A stretch of DNA of 64,000 nucleotides from the NCBI GenBank assembly GCA_963556195.1, contig OY744520.1, positions 153,645,607 through 153,709,606 on the forward strand. The letters are read 5' to 3'. Under the pieces are notes generated by a model. That model was given only the letters and a program-made list of their open reading frames with translations, searched no databases and was not told the DNA's origin. How positions within the stretch are numbered: the first letter of the stretch is position 1; every line of letters begins with the position of its first letter. Of this stretch, positions 22,583-33,679 are shown piece by piece. The stretch comes from Sepiola atlantica. Lineage: Eukaryota > Mollusca > Cephalopoda > Sepiida > Sepiolidae. The translations under genes were made by a program, and so were the position numbers.

Positions 22583-23180
22583 AATAAGTATTAAGACTAC
22601 ACATCTAAAACAAAAATAGGTTACAGGCTCCTAAAATTCATACTAGGATTGGCGCAACAGTAAAAGTGCTAAGTAATAAAAGTAGACAGTTTTCTGGAGA
22701 TTGATGGCTCAATCCTCAGTACAAGCGATACTAAGAATATAATTAAGAATTACTTAAGACTTCTACTTGGTCATGGCTGATGGAACAAGGACAATCTACT
22801 CCTGTGGATTAAATAAAGGGTTTCATTCGAAATTCTGTACAGATTTCTGAGTTTGACAAGACGTATCTGAAGAAGGTTGAAGGTTACTATGTACGATAAC
22901 TTCTCCAGAATGAGGACAGAGGCAGGTGTAGTTTCTTCACTTTTTATTCATCATCCTTAAAGATGATGGAAGCAGGCTTCCTAAGGAAACAATACGAATA
23001 GGACACATATTATGCATGTATGAATGAATGATCATTCATACATGCACATATTACAACAGATTACAATGATTGTCCCTAACATACATCAATAGACATCAAT
23101 ACCTATCTAGATACATTGGCTGAAACGTTGTGAGAATAACATACAAGATGAGAACAGTAGTTCAAATAATCCAAATACAA
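22445..23180. mobile_element. TIR/SINE composite, interrupted relative of 52590-53140
   Basis: The left arm (ACTACTGTTTTGAGC, CACAACGTTTCGGCTAATG, TAACCTCCGACC) and right arm (CTGAAGAAGGTTGAAGGTTA ... GCTGAAACGTTGTGAGAATA, GAGAACAGTAGTTC) are inverted repeats. The left arm is cut by an AT tract (22521-22577), and the right arm is split by about 220 bp (22890-23112). The interior carries a tRNA-like SINE (22645-22720) with GGATTGGCGCAACAGTAAAA and B-box-like GGCTCAATCCTCA. Confidence 0.6.
22521..22577. repeat. (AT)n microsatellite
   Basis: About 57 bp of pure AT dinucleotide. It sits exactly where the inverted repeat of the composite element would otherwise read CTTCTTCAGGT. Confidence 0.95.
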
Positions 23181-23324
23181 GTTACATTTTAATTGTGAAC
23201 TTGTCTCATGATTTTATTAACATTATTGTAGGGGAAAGAATCCCTTCAACCGTGCTTCATCAAAAGTTTGGTATTGGTGGGGTTTTTATGAAATCCTTCC
23301 AGACTGAGGCAATTCTTTATTTTT

Positions 23325-23430
23325 GTTCCATTCTAGAGTGCCCCATTTTGGGGAGCTGGATTTTCACCAGATTAAAAACCGACCTTGTGTCTAACTCTGT
23401 CCTCGTGGCGAGGCGAGTAAATAAGAACAT
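23325..23430 (-). repeat. Dispersed repeat R1, partial inverted copy
   Basis: GGAGCTGGATTTTCACCAG, then CCTTGTGTCTAACTCTGTCC and TCGTGGCGAGG, matches the reversed start of R1. A related piece is at 33065-33125 (-), giving the same ACTCTGCCCTC..AGGAAGGC block. Confidence 0.5.
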
Positions 23431-24045
23431 AACTCAATCTCAGAACTAAGGAATAGTTTAGCATGTATTTTGTGTCTTGAAAGTAATTATGAAAAAAGCC
23501 TTAGAGAAACCAACGTTGATGAAGTAAGTTTTAATATAATGATAGATGACATCAATGAAAATACAGACGTTTAGGATAACCTAAAAATATCGCGACATAT
23601 TTGAAACCATTTGTTCACACAAAAAATCTTGGACTAGTTTTTGCTACATTGTGTAAACCAAGTTGATGGATATGAAATAATCATATTTCAGATATATTAT
23701 GTGCCGTATTTCCTTAGTGATGCACACCGTTCATCTGGTGGCTTTGTAATTAATATGATAACACATATATTGATTCTATTTTTTCTTTATTTAATTTTTC
23801 TTCTGGGCCCTTACAGAACTCAGCAAGAACTATAGCTTACATTATCCCTTTAATTGTATCCCAAACTACCAGGTGGAGTGGAGTATCCCACACTACCAAC
23901 TATTCGTAAATTTGTCTTCAAGCGAATCACTCCTGATGTCACAGCCATACAAGATTTTTTTTTCTTTCACCTCCTACCTCTTGATATATACCATTATACC
24001 TAATCTTTAAACTTCTCTGCGTTGTTTGTACCAGTCGACGATCTG
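23431..24045. other. No gene recognised
   Basis: AT-rich sequence upstream of the first GPR155 coding exon. No promoter elements or exon could be identified with confidence. Confidence 0.45.
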
Positions 24046-24049
24046 TCCG

Positions 24050-24300
24050 ACAGTGGCTTTGTTGCTATCTGGCTGAGCTATGGTTCTGTTCAATCCCAGG
24101 AGATGAACCCTACCAAGCTTTGCCTTTTCTCTAAAAAGGGGGTGAGTTTATTGCTAATCTCCTGAGGCGTCTCTACCACGGAATACCGACAGGGCTGCTC
24201 AGGTATTTTTTGTAGGCCAAAGTGCAGTTCACCTAGTACGCTGGTTTTTCAAAACCTCACCTGACCCTGTGTCTAACCTCCTGGAGATGAAGTAAATAAA
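24050..24300 (-). repeat. Dispersed repeat R1, inverted copy
   Basis: The reversed landmarks GGGTGAGTTTATTGCT, CCTGAGGCGTCTCTACCA, GGAATACCGACAGGG, GTAGGCCAAAGTGCAG and CCCTGTGTCTAACCTCC are in the order expected for a minus-strand copy. It ends about 140 bp before GPR155 coding exon 1. Confidence 0.6.
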
Positions 24301-24442
24301 TTATGTATTCCTCAACCTGGACAACTCCAGGTTACCCTGCTGGATCATTATATTTTCAGTTTTTTTATGGTTATACTTATGTCATATGTTTTTGTGAAAA
24401 ATAAAAATAAAAATAAAATTTTTTTTTCTTTTCTTTTCTAGA

Positions 24443-24821
24443 ATGATGAATAACTCGACCATTCCAGAATATGGTTCCCTCAATAAGTTATATTCCGCTT
24501 TAATTGAATGCTTTGCTGTGATACTGGCTGGTTATCTGGTAGGCTGTTTTGGCATGATCAAGCCTAAATATGGCGAGGGAATCAAGGTGTTTGTTTGGAA
24601 CCTATGTTTGCCGTCCATGGTTCTTCTTGGAATGTGGGAACTTGATTTTGGTGAAGTCAACTGGAAGTTTCTTTCGTGCATTTTAATTGCCAAAGTTATT
24701 GTTTTTTGTTTGGTTTTAGCCATCACATTCCTCACTTATCGGCCGATAAACTTTGGAGCGGCCGGAATTTATGGAATTTTTACCACTGCAAGCAATGATT
24801 TCGCCCTTGGTTATCCTATGT
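24443..24821 (+). CDS. GPR155: GPR155 coding exon 1 (residues 1-126)
   Basis: A T-rich tract ending in TCTAG gives a 3' splice site one base before ATGATGAAT, so at least one non-coding exon precedes. The start is the first ATG and leaves a short extracellular/luminal N-terminus with an N-glycosylation sequon (NNST). Hydrophobic stretches near residues 18-38, 50-66 and 74-97 fit the first transmembrane helices of the PIN-like fold. The family signature SNDFALGYP closes the exon. The donor is T|GTAAGT at 24822, phase 1. Coding sequence extending into an upstream exon cannot be excluded, but the start position resembles the family. Confidence 0.92.
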
Positions 24822-24904
24822 GTAAGTAATATAATCAGATGTGCTTAACTGCATTTTCTTCTTTTTAACAATATAATTTAATTTGAAATAAAAAAAAATA
24901 ATGA

Positions 24905-25472
24905 GGTGTGTGTGTGTGTGTGTAATATATATAATGTGTGTATGTGTGTGTGTGTGTAATATATATAATGTGTGTATGTGTGTGTGTGTGTAATATATAT
25001 AATGTGTGTATGTATGTATGTGTGTGTGTAATATATATAATGTGTGTATGTATGTGTGTGTGTGTGTAATATATATAATGTGTGTATGTATGTGTGTGTG
25101 TGTGTAATATATATGTGTGTATGTATGTGTGTGTGTGTGTAATATATATGTGTGTATGTATGTGTGTGTGTGTAATATATATAATGTATGTATGTGTGTG
25201 TGTGTGTAATATATATAATGTATGTATGTATGTGTGTGTGTAATATATATAATGTGTGTGTGTGTGTAATATATATGTATGTATGTGTGTGTGTAATATA
25301 TATGTATGTATGTGTGTGTGTAATATATGTGTATGTGTGTGTGTAATATATATGTGTGTGTGTGTAATATATATGTGTGTGTGTGTGTGTAATATATATG
25401 TGTGTGTGTGTGTAATATATATGTGTGTGTAGTGTATGTGTGTGTGTGTGTAATATATATGTGTGTATGTAA

Positions 25473-25530
<58 letters not shown>
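24905..25530. repeat. Compound microsatellite/minisatellite of TG and TA blocks
   Basis: About 20 units of (TGTG..TG)TAATATATATAATG(TGTATG) of varying length make a roughly 620 bp array, closing with a TA tract and CACACACA. It begins about 80 bp after the exon 1 donor. The Tyr/Thr/His-repeat frames on the minus strand are an artefact of this composition. Confidence 0.95.
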
Positions 25531-25532
<2 letters not shown>

Positions 25533-25543
25533 TCATTACTTTT

Positions 25544-27523
25544 TATTAGGGGTGGGCTATAGAAACAAAATTTTTCAAATTTATGCCAAAAGTGGCTTAT
25601 TACCTTCATTTATATGTAACTAGATGGGAACAAGTAATTTTTTTCAAAACGGGTCAAAATTGGAGGGTCGCAAGCCTCAAACGAGATTTGGCCGCGTCGA
25701 TCCGCAAAAACGGCCCAAATTTCACCCCAAAAGACACTTAGCCACTTATTGCAAGTCTTAGGGTACATTTTTTGACCAGAAATGCCTTTATATACCAGAA
25801 TCTGTCATTCTCATATACTGTCCTACAAGTAGAGGGCTTCTTAGTGTATCTCAGGGTCCAAAATGGGTCAAAATTGCCCCAAAATTGGCCAAATGGCGGT
25901 TTTTGGCCGAAAAACAGCTATTATCATCTCCCCTAGTCTATAAGACATCTTTGTATGGCTCCTAGCAGTTGGGAAAAACTGAAATGGGCACCCTGCTATC
26001 TTCTCCCATTCTTTTTTGGTGTTCTTAAGTGTTAAAAATGACAAAGTGGTCAAAAATAAGAGAAAAAGGGCCAAAACTGAGTTTTAATGAAAATTACCAT
26101 ATAAGGAAATGTTTCCTTTTAATAGCAATTCATTGTCTTCTTTAAATGGACTTGATGACACTACATTGCACTAATTGTGAAATGATTCATTGCACTATGC
26201 TTTCTTTTTCAGTTAGTAAATGCAGTGAACATCGCTGGTGCAGCAGGACAGATTGATGAGAATTACAGTTATGATGATTGGACTTTTCTTCTGCTTGATT
26301 CTCTTCCGACTGAGGCTGAGTGTGTTCAAGCCATACAACATCATGCTGCCAAATACAGTACCATAACGCAGAAAAACCATGTTCATCAGTTCTCTTTGTG
26401 GCTTCTACAATTGTGGCAGAAAACCCTTGAAGTGATGTTCATTATGTAACGATACCTGGGATCAAACATAAATTTGATCGATTGCTAAAAGTCTACGACA
26501 CGAACGTCTACAAAGCGAAAGGTTCCAGACGTGTGAACATGATCAAGTGGAAACGAGAACACTGTGTCCTTTTCAACCTGTTGGGAAAAGATGTGAACCC
26601 TGATGATTTTGATGACCATGAGCGTAGATTCTTTTTTGATCAAAAGTTTCTTGCACGTAAGTGGCTTATCGACACATTCCATGTGGATATGGAACACGAA
26701 GAAAGAATTCAGGCAGAGCAGCAACAACAGGATCCGTTTGATGAAGTAGATGAAATAAGTGACCAATTGCCACAGCTCGACACCTCATCAAATACTGATC
26801 AGGGGGATGATGTTCAGCTGAACGAACCGTGCGTTGCCATATGGGATACACCGAAGGGACGAGAGTGGTTCATTGGTATGACACGGGAGAAAGTTAGGAT
26901 GGATGAATATATTGTGGAATATCTAGAACCACTTCCCAACCACAATAGAAAGAAAACATGGCAATATCCTTCGCGGATTGAGGAGCAGAAGACATTGAAA
27001 ATTCAATTTTTGCCGTGCAATGTCATTGGTGCATGGGACTTGACGAAACGGAAACCAGTATTTGTGCTAGAGAATTATGTGATAGATGAACTCTTTAAAG
27101 CATTATATTGATATTTTACTGGTTAATGATAAGTATCTTAATGAGTTGATATGCAAATTTTAGATGCTTCTGTACCAAATCAATGCTTCATACACTGTGG
27201 AGTTTTACAGTATCATATCCAAGAAATTGATAATTTAGGGCCATTTTCATCGATTTTTGGCAGTTGTGGAGAAAAATTGTGTAATCGATGGTCAAAAAAT
27301 GTACCCTAAGACTTGCAATAAGTGACTAAGTGTCTTTTGGGGTGAAATTTGGGCGGTTTTCGCGGATCGACGCGGCCAAATCTCGTTTGAGGCTTGCGAC
27401 CCTCCAATTTTGACCCGTTTTGAAAAAAATCACTTGTTCCCATCTAGTTACATATAAATGAAGGTAATAAGCCACTTTTGGCATAAATTTGAAAAATTTT
27501 GTTTCTATAGCCCACCCCTATTT
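25544..27523 (+). mobile_element. DNA transposon with about 230 bp terminal inverted repeats
   Basis: The sequence starting TAGGGGTGGGCTATAGAAAC (25544 to about 25773) is repeated inverted at about 27292-27523, ending GTTTCTATAGCCCACCCCTA, with very high identity. Flanks share TTTTTAT (left side before TAGGGG; right side after CCCCTA), a likely 7-8 bp target duplication. The TIR start and duplication length suggest a hAT-like element, but the encoded protein does not show a transposase I recognise. It is inserted in GPR155 intron 1. Confidence 0.85.
26213..27111 (+). pseudogene. Unrecognised transposon ORF, broken
   Basis: A splice-acceptor-like TTTCTTTTTCAG precedes an open frame from 26213 (LVNAVNIAGAAGQIDENYSY) that stops at 26449. 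The downstream frame, from a stop at 26428, continues in a different phase to 27111. The second part has an acidic, Gln-rich middle (EERIQAEQQQQDPFDEVDEI) and a compact C-terminal segment with CVAIWDTPKGREWFIGMT and VLPCNVIG-like, WDLTKRKPVFVLEN motifs. I see no DDE/hAT dimerisation signature. The gene may be a carried accessory gene or a decayed transposase tail. Confidence 0.6.
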
Positions 27524-27594
27524 TTATTATTTCACTGTAATTTATAGTATTTCAATAAAATAATATATATATATGTATGTGTATATATATATAT

Positions 27595-27835
27595 ATAATT
27601 ATTTTATTTAAATACTATACATTACAGTGCCTGTTGGAGATACCCGGGTTTCATCAATCTGGTCATCCTGGGTTTAGGATAAAATCTGGCTGATCATCAC
27701 AGAAAGATTCGGCAGTCTCTCTGATAATCTATCTGTGATAACCAGCCGGAATTTATCTTAATTGCAGGATAACTAGCTAGATGAAACCTGAGTATCCCCA
27801 ACAAACACTAATGTATAGTATTTAAATAAAATAAT
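27595..27835. mobile_element. Fold-back element (MITE), about 240 bp
   Basis: ATTATTTTATTTAAATACTA at 27598 and the following 80 bp (CATTACAGTGCCTGTTGGAG, CCCGGGTTTCATC) recur inverted up to 27833, so almost the whole element is a palindrome. The terminus recurs once more at about 27537-27566. No target duplication was resolved. Confidence 0.75.
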
Positions 27836-27929
27836 CAATATTAGCTCTTGTAGAACTTACAACTAGCACTTTAATGTTTTTTTTTCAAATAACTTGTGAT
27901 ACATGCTATATAATATATATATATTTGAC

Positions 27930-30295
27930 TTGAGTGCCCAAATACATGGATTAGGGGATTTTAATGTATGTCACCGTGACTGGCTTGGATTCTCCAGCTA
28001 TACAGATGCAGCTGGTAACTCCACATTTAATTTCTCCATAGCGCACTTTCTCTCGCAGACTGTCACTTTCCTGACCCGCCTCCCTGATTGCATAGACCAG
28101 CAAACCTCACTTCCGGATCTGTTCTTGACCTCAGTGCCTGAGGCTTGTGTGACGAATGCCCATAGCCCGCTCGGGAACGCTGATCACCTTGTGGTAATGA
28201 TTGATATCATCCTAAAATCTCATCCCAAAGCTGATGAGCTGTTGCTAAAAACAACGAGATACTACAAGCAGGCTGATTGGGAATCCATCAGAGTAAAACT
28301 TTTTCTCTCACTGTTGATCAGTGCGCAAATGAGGTAACCAAATTGGTCAAAGCAGGCATTGAAGCACATGATCCCCATACGAAAATTCTATAGCAAGCTC
28401 CCACTCTCCACAATGGTTCACCTCGAACTGTGCAGCTGCTATTGCTCAGAGGCAGCAAGCATTCCAACAATTCAACTGCTACAAGTCAACTACAACTAGA
28501 CAGAGACTTATTGAGTCAAGAAATCATTGTAAGACTGTAATAGATGAAGCAAAGAGAAGGTATACAGAGATGACCAGAAAATGCATTGAGTCACAGAAAC
28601 TAGGTACTCGCAATTTCTGGAAAATCTTAAATAGTGTGGTGAATAATGGGAAATCAACAAATCCCCTGCTATACAACCACAATGATGTTGTTTGCACGGT
28701 TACTGATAAGACTGAACAACTTGCCCAGCATTTCGCCTCAAACTCCACTTTGGACTCGGCAAACCAATCTCTCCCAAATTTCCCATTGTGAACTGAAGCC
28801 ACCCTTGATGACCTGGTCATCACCCCATCTCATGTCCGGGACATCATAAAAAACCTTGCCACCTCCAAAGCATGTGAGCCTGATCTTATACCAGTAATAG
28901 TAATAAAGAAATGCTCTGCTGAACTGGCCCCTGTCCTCTCTAAACTCTACTACAAATGCTTTGCCGAATCATGCTTCCCTGATAACTGGAAAATTGCCTC
29001 TGTGATACCAGCCTTCACGAATTCTGGAGATAGAACTGACCCTCAAAATTATCGCATCATAAGTCTACTCCCGCTCTTCGCTAAAATCTTTGAATCCCTA
29101 ATCAATCTAGCGATAGTTTGTCACCTCGTTAATGCTAAACTTCTTTCTGACCATCAGTATGGATTTAGGCAAGCATGGTCTACTGCGGATATCCTAATGG
29201 TCATGTCTGAATGCATATACCATATCCTGGACAAGGCAGATGAAGCTAGGGCAATAGCGCTTGATATATCCAAAGCCTTTGACAAGGTCTGGCATAAAGG
29301 TCTTCTTATCAAAATTAATTCATATGGTATTACTGGATGAATATTTAATATAATTAGATCCTTTCTATCCAAAAGAAAGATCCAGGTTGTCTTTGATGGC
29401 CGTTAATCCAAACAACATGATATAAATGCATGTGTACCCCAGTGATCGATCCTTGGACTTTTATTCTTCCTGATTTTCATAAACGACCTCTCTGATGACA
29501 TTGTGTCTGAGATCAGTATATTTGCTGATGACACCACACTCTACTCTCGTCATGTGGGTAAAACAGACGCGCTCATATCCGAGGCAATGACTGAATCATG
29601 AGAAAGTGACCTCCAGTGTGTAGTGGAATGAGGTCATAAATGGATGACAACATTTAATGTTGCTAAGAAAAAGCTCCTTTCCCTCAACAACTATAAGAAA
29701 CTACTTCAACCACCGATTGCCATGGCAACTAACACCCTACTTGAGAGTTTAACATTCAAACTCCTCGGCCTAATCTTCACAGGTAACATGAATTGGAACA
29801 AAATACATAGAAAACATTGCCAAGGCTGCTGCAAAGAAAGTGGGCTCCCTCTACCGTGCTAGAAAACTTCTCACACCTGACAGTATCATATATCTCTCCA
29901 TTCATGGAGTATTGTCACATTTGGGCTGGGTCACCATCCACTCGTCTCTCCCTCTTAGACAAGGTCCAAAAAAGAGTCTCTCATCTAATAGGGCCCTCAC
30001 TATCCACCAAGCTCCAGCCCCTGTCCAATCGCCACAATGTTGCATCCTTGTGCTTGTTTTACAAGTACTTCAATGGAATGTTTTCTGATGAGCTTGCTAC
30101 TCTGGTGCCCCTCTCGACATAAATACATTCGACCAACCCGACAATCAGTTAAATCCCATGTATTCACTGTGGAGATCCCCAGATGCCGGATAGCCTTCTA
30201 CATCAATAGCTTCTTTCCTCGAGCTGCCGGCTTTTGGAACTCCCTCCCTGCTCCCTGTTTCCCCGACTGTACTGACATGCAGAAATGTTTGGAGG
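27930..30295 (+). mobile_element. Jockey-like LINE family A, longest copy
   Basis: The 5' part encodes the end of the AP endonuclease (GDFNVCHRDWLGFSSYT, NADHLVVMIDI). Then come a linker and RT with SKACEPDLIPV, DPQNYRIISLLPLFAKIFES, AIALDISKAFDKVWHKGL, FLIFINDLSD and an intact FADDTTLYS near 29520. The C-terminal part follows (LTPDSI, PPRHKY-like, SNSFFPRAAGFWNSLP). Stops at 28789, 29338, 29403, 29600 and 29632 and frameshifts near 29830-29920 inactivate it. It is 5' truncated within the endonuclease and lies in sense in GPR155 intron 1. Confidence 0.88.
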
Positions 30296-30321
30296 AAAAA
30301 AAAAATATTGAACTAGAAGAA

Positions 30322-30400
30322 TAACCGTCCCAGGATGGGTAAAATTAATTACTCAAACAGAACAGTTTTGCACCACTTTTATGTCCTTTTACAAGGATTA
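30322..30400 (+). repeat. Dispersed repeat R3, partner of 51670-51757 (inverted)
   Basis: CCGTCCCAGGATGGGTAAAA, CTCAAACAGAACAGTTTTGC and ACCACTTTTATG recur inverted near 51.7 kb. Function unknown. Confidence 0.6.
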
Positions 30401-30474
30401 AAATCATATGAAGATATAATGCTCCTAAACCTGATAGACTTTTGCCTTGGTTGACAGTGGTAATGCTCTGTTGA

Positions 30475-30804
30475 TTATTCATGCAGAAGTTCTCTGAACT
30501 TATTCCATCCAATTCTAACTCTTTCAATCACACCAGCACTAGCTCTTCCTTGTGCTCCAATCGTATCATCAAGGTAACAAAACACCTGGACAACCTCAAT
30601 AGCCTTACCATCCAAATATACATTCTCATCCAACTCCAGAGATTGCAGCTCAGGCAAACACCTATGAAGATAACGATAGAGAAGAGAAAGGCTCGCAATT
30701 TCTCTTCTGTGATAAAAATACTGTTGGGAAGAGAAAAGATACTCCCGTACTAGCTTGCAAAGTTTGTTACATTGCTCGGTCAGCCTGTGTTCAGTGGGGC
30801 ACAT
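30475..30804 (-). pseudogene. LINE ORF fragment of chimeric order
   Basis: An open frame of about 109 codons on the minus strand. Its first half resembles a LINE C-terminal end (SLSLLYRYLHRCLPELQSL). Its second half resembles the RTE-type thumb region (DENVYLDGKAIEVVQVFCYL, then VIERVRIGWNKFRELL). In an intact ORF the thumb region precedes the C-terminus, so two elements seem fused in frame. Confidence 0.55.
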
Positions 30805-30863
30805 GAGTAATATTTTGCATTCTCCTATGATTTTTGGAGGTCAAATATATTTGATTCATCCTA

Positions 30864-30900
30864 TCTAATATTATACTAAAAGTGAGTTGATAAACGTTTG
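30864..30900 (+). mobile_element. Helitron 5' terminus candidate
   Basis: After an A, TCTAATATTATACTAAAAG follows the 5' TC consensus and resembles 48954 and 50643. The 3' end was not found in the 900 bp before exon 2. Confidence 0.35.
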
Positions 30901-31780
30901 CTTCCCTAATGATTTTTTTCGATATATTTTAATCACACAAAATATATGCTAAAATATTCCTCAGTTTTGGGATTAAGTTATTTTTGAAAAAAAACTTTGT
31001 TTTAATTAGCTCAATTTATTAACTCATCAAGTAACTTCGCTCTTATCAAGTTTCTATTTATCACTCTCACTCTCTATCATTGTATGTTGTTTGACTCCGG
31101 CTCTTATTTTATACAGTATCTATCACTCTCACGTCTATCTCTCTCTCTGTCTTTATTAACAGTCGAGGGTAATAAAGAAAAGAAAGAATAAATAAGATTG
31201 AGATAATCAATTATAAACCAAAGAGAATATTACCAGAAGTAGTAATATTATTTAACCTGTAGCTAAAGATAAAGAAAAGGGCCAGGAAATATAGTGAGTA
31301 GAAAATGACTAATTTTTTTTTACCTTTTTTAATTTAAAAAATATTTAACTAGATTTGCAAACTCACTTTTTCCTGATTCAAACCCAATCTCAATGGGTGA
31401 TTGTTAGGACATCTAACGAAAACGGAATTATCACCCTTGAACCATTTCGGGAGTTAAGAGTTATCGCCCTTGGAAAAAGGGTCGTCTGCCCAGAGAGAAA
31501 GAAAACAAAAGACTGGCGTCAGACTGTGAATATATCAATCGCGTCCAGCGGCCAATTAACTCATTAATTCATTCTGTGTTCTGTTTTAATAAATCTGTTA
31601 AACGTTTCTCTTGTTAGTTCATCCATTTATTTACAAGTTATTATTTATAATTAACCTAAATTACGAGGTTATAAAAGTGATCCAACAAGTCCCATTTTTT
31701 TCTCGTCTTATTTATAACTGTTTAATTTTCTGTTTTTTTTCTTGTCTCCGATAATTGATTTCAGTTTATTTCTTTTTCAG
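30901..31780. other. Intron 1 distal part, no gene
   Basis: AT-rich with homopolymers. The GPR155 polypyrimidine tract and acceptor form the end. No further element recognised. Confidence 0.5.
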
Positions 31781-32068
31781 TGAAGGCCCTCTATGGAAAT
31801 GATTCCCTTTATCTTAAGTATATCTACTTATTTGCTCCAATATCCTTGACATTACTCAATCCGATTGGTTTCATTCTAATGGAAATTCACAATGCCCGAA
31901 CTTTGAAAAATATTCCTCAAAGACGAAGCAAATTCATGACATTCCTTCATATCCTTGTAGACGTCATCCGGAACCCCATTGTCATTATGACAATTTTGGG
32001 GATAGCTTGCAATCTTATATTTGACCAAAAAGTGCCGGGAATATTAAAATATATTCTTAGAGAATTGG
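31781..32068 (+). CDS. GPR155: GPR155 coding exon 2 (residues 127-222)
   Basis: The acceptor TTTTTCAG precedes TGAAGG. Joined to the phase-1 T of exon 1 it reads LKALYGNDS, which matches the family after the ALGYP signature. The exon encodes a helix around YLFAPISLTLLNPIGFILME, a basic cytoplasmic loop (RTLKNIPQRRSK) and another helix (NPIVIMTILGIACNLIF). The donor is G|GTAAGT, phase 1. Intron 1 is about 7 kb and filled with mobile elements. Confidence 0.94.
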
Positions 32069-33650
32069 GTAAGTTCTATTCATATTAATTTTAAAACCAA
32101 AAGAAATCTCATGTTAAGTTATAAAAATGTGGATAATTTTCTCTTAACATTTTTATGTGCACCAACTTTGATCAAATTCACACCAAATTCTACAAAACAA
32201 ACAAAAGAACTCGTTGACAAAGTAAAACCTACCAATATACTAAAATTCTTCAAAGACATTTGACTATAAAAAAATATAACTAAAAAACAATTTTTGAGTT
32301 ATCTTGTCAGATTTTGTCATCGATAAGAATTAATCTGATAAATCCCTACTCAATTCTGACTAGCCAATTTTTCTCTTGAACATTGATTTTTTATGCAAAC
32401 ATGTACTTTCTTTCAGTTTCTTTCAAATAACACTTAGTCCGGTGAGGTATTTTTTAACATGGAACCATTTTCCATTTATCACCTTCACAGCATCGGCTGC
32501 TTATGTCATTAATAAAAATTAAAAATCTTAATTTTTTCTATCTTACAAACTTACATAGCGAACTGACCCCCTCTTTTCATCTAAGTATTAAACGTTATTC
32601 AAATTTTTTATAATCTTAACGTTTGTGGTGTCCAGAAAATACAGTAATTTTTACAATTCCAAATTCGGTAACTGTGAATTGGAGGATCACAATTGAATCA
32701 AGCCAATGATTTACAGTGAAACTGTAAATACGATTCTAATTTTATTCTAATTGGATGTAAAAATACTAAAAATACACAGTCAGTAGCTGGGAATACTAAT
32801 ATTTTCTTGGAAATTCTGGGTAAAGTGGGTAAAGTGTCCAAAACAGAAAGGTATTCGAGTATCATTCTCTCTAGAAATATACTGTTTAAAAAAACCCAGA
32901 ATACGCCATAGATTCTCAAACCGTAGCATTCGTAAAGAAGAGGCCATTCCTTTGAGTCTCGTTTTTCTGCTGATGCTACAGTGATCGATGTCAAACATAT
33001 GAACAAAATCCTTCAAAGTGAAAAGTTATATGGACATATGACGGTATTCATTTCTGTCTGAAATTTTGAGCTGGATTTTCTGTGTCTAACTCTGCCCTCA
33101 TAGGAAGGCAAGTATATAAGGACTAGAAATTCTGTTGAAACTTGTTTCTTTTTGCATAAAAAGAATGTTTAAAGTTTATTCTTTGTGTGTAATAAAAGAG
33201 TTCAAATACGTATTATATCTTTTGAAATTACTCTTTCCAACCAGTTCACAGAGATGGAAACTTAAAATCAGAGAGGAACTGACACTGACACCAAAATGTG
33301 GATTTCACACACATAGACAGGAAAATCTTTAAATTCACTAATTCATTTATACCTAATTGAATTTCATACCAAGCCTTTCAAAATTTTCAAAGTTTCCCTT
33401 CAATAGGTTCCCTTCTCTCTTGTTGTAAATAGTGGCTACCCCCCCTACCTCTATATATTTTACAATAAATATTTAAAATAAGTATTTATTCTGCTGTTTT
33501 CAAGCAAATAACATCAATTGGTCTAAGTTGGGGGGAGGAAGGGGCTAGCCTCCGTCTCCTATAGTTTTAAATATATAAAACTCCACACCCAATATTTAAC
33601 CCAAAACATTAAAAGTTTCATTTTTGTTGTGTTAAATCTTAGATGTAACA
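32069..33650. other. Intron 2 proximal part, no gene; short R1 fragment
   Basis: Unique-looking AT-rich DNA with an inverted R1 piece at 33065-33125. Open frames at 32698-33016 (-) are short and show no similarity. Confidence 0.5.
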
Positions 33651-33679
33651 ACTTTTTTTTTTTTTTAAATTTTATTTTG

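Noticed and set aside
24816..25609. Open frames of over 220 codons rich in Thr, His, Tyr and Ile on the minus strand
   Set aside because: They exist only because the TG/TA microsatellite is open in all frames; no unique sequence is encoded.
32698..33016. Minus-strand ORFs of 78 and 102 codons
   Set aside because: Overlapping frames within intron 2 with no recognisable motif; chance openness is sufficient.
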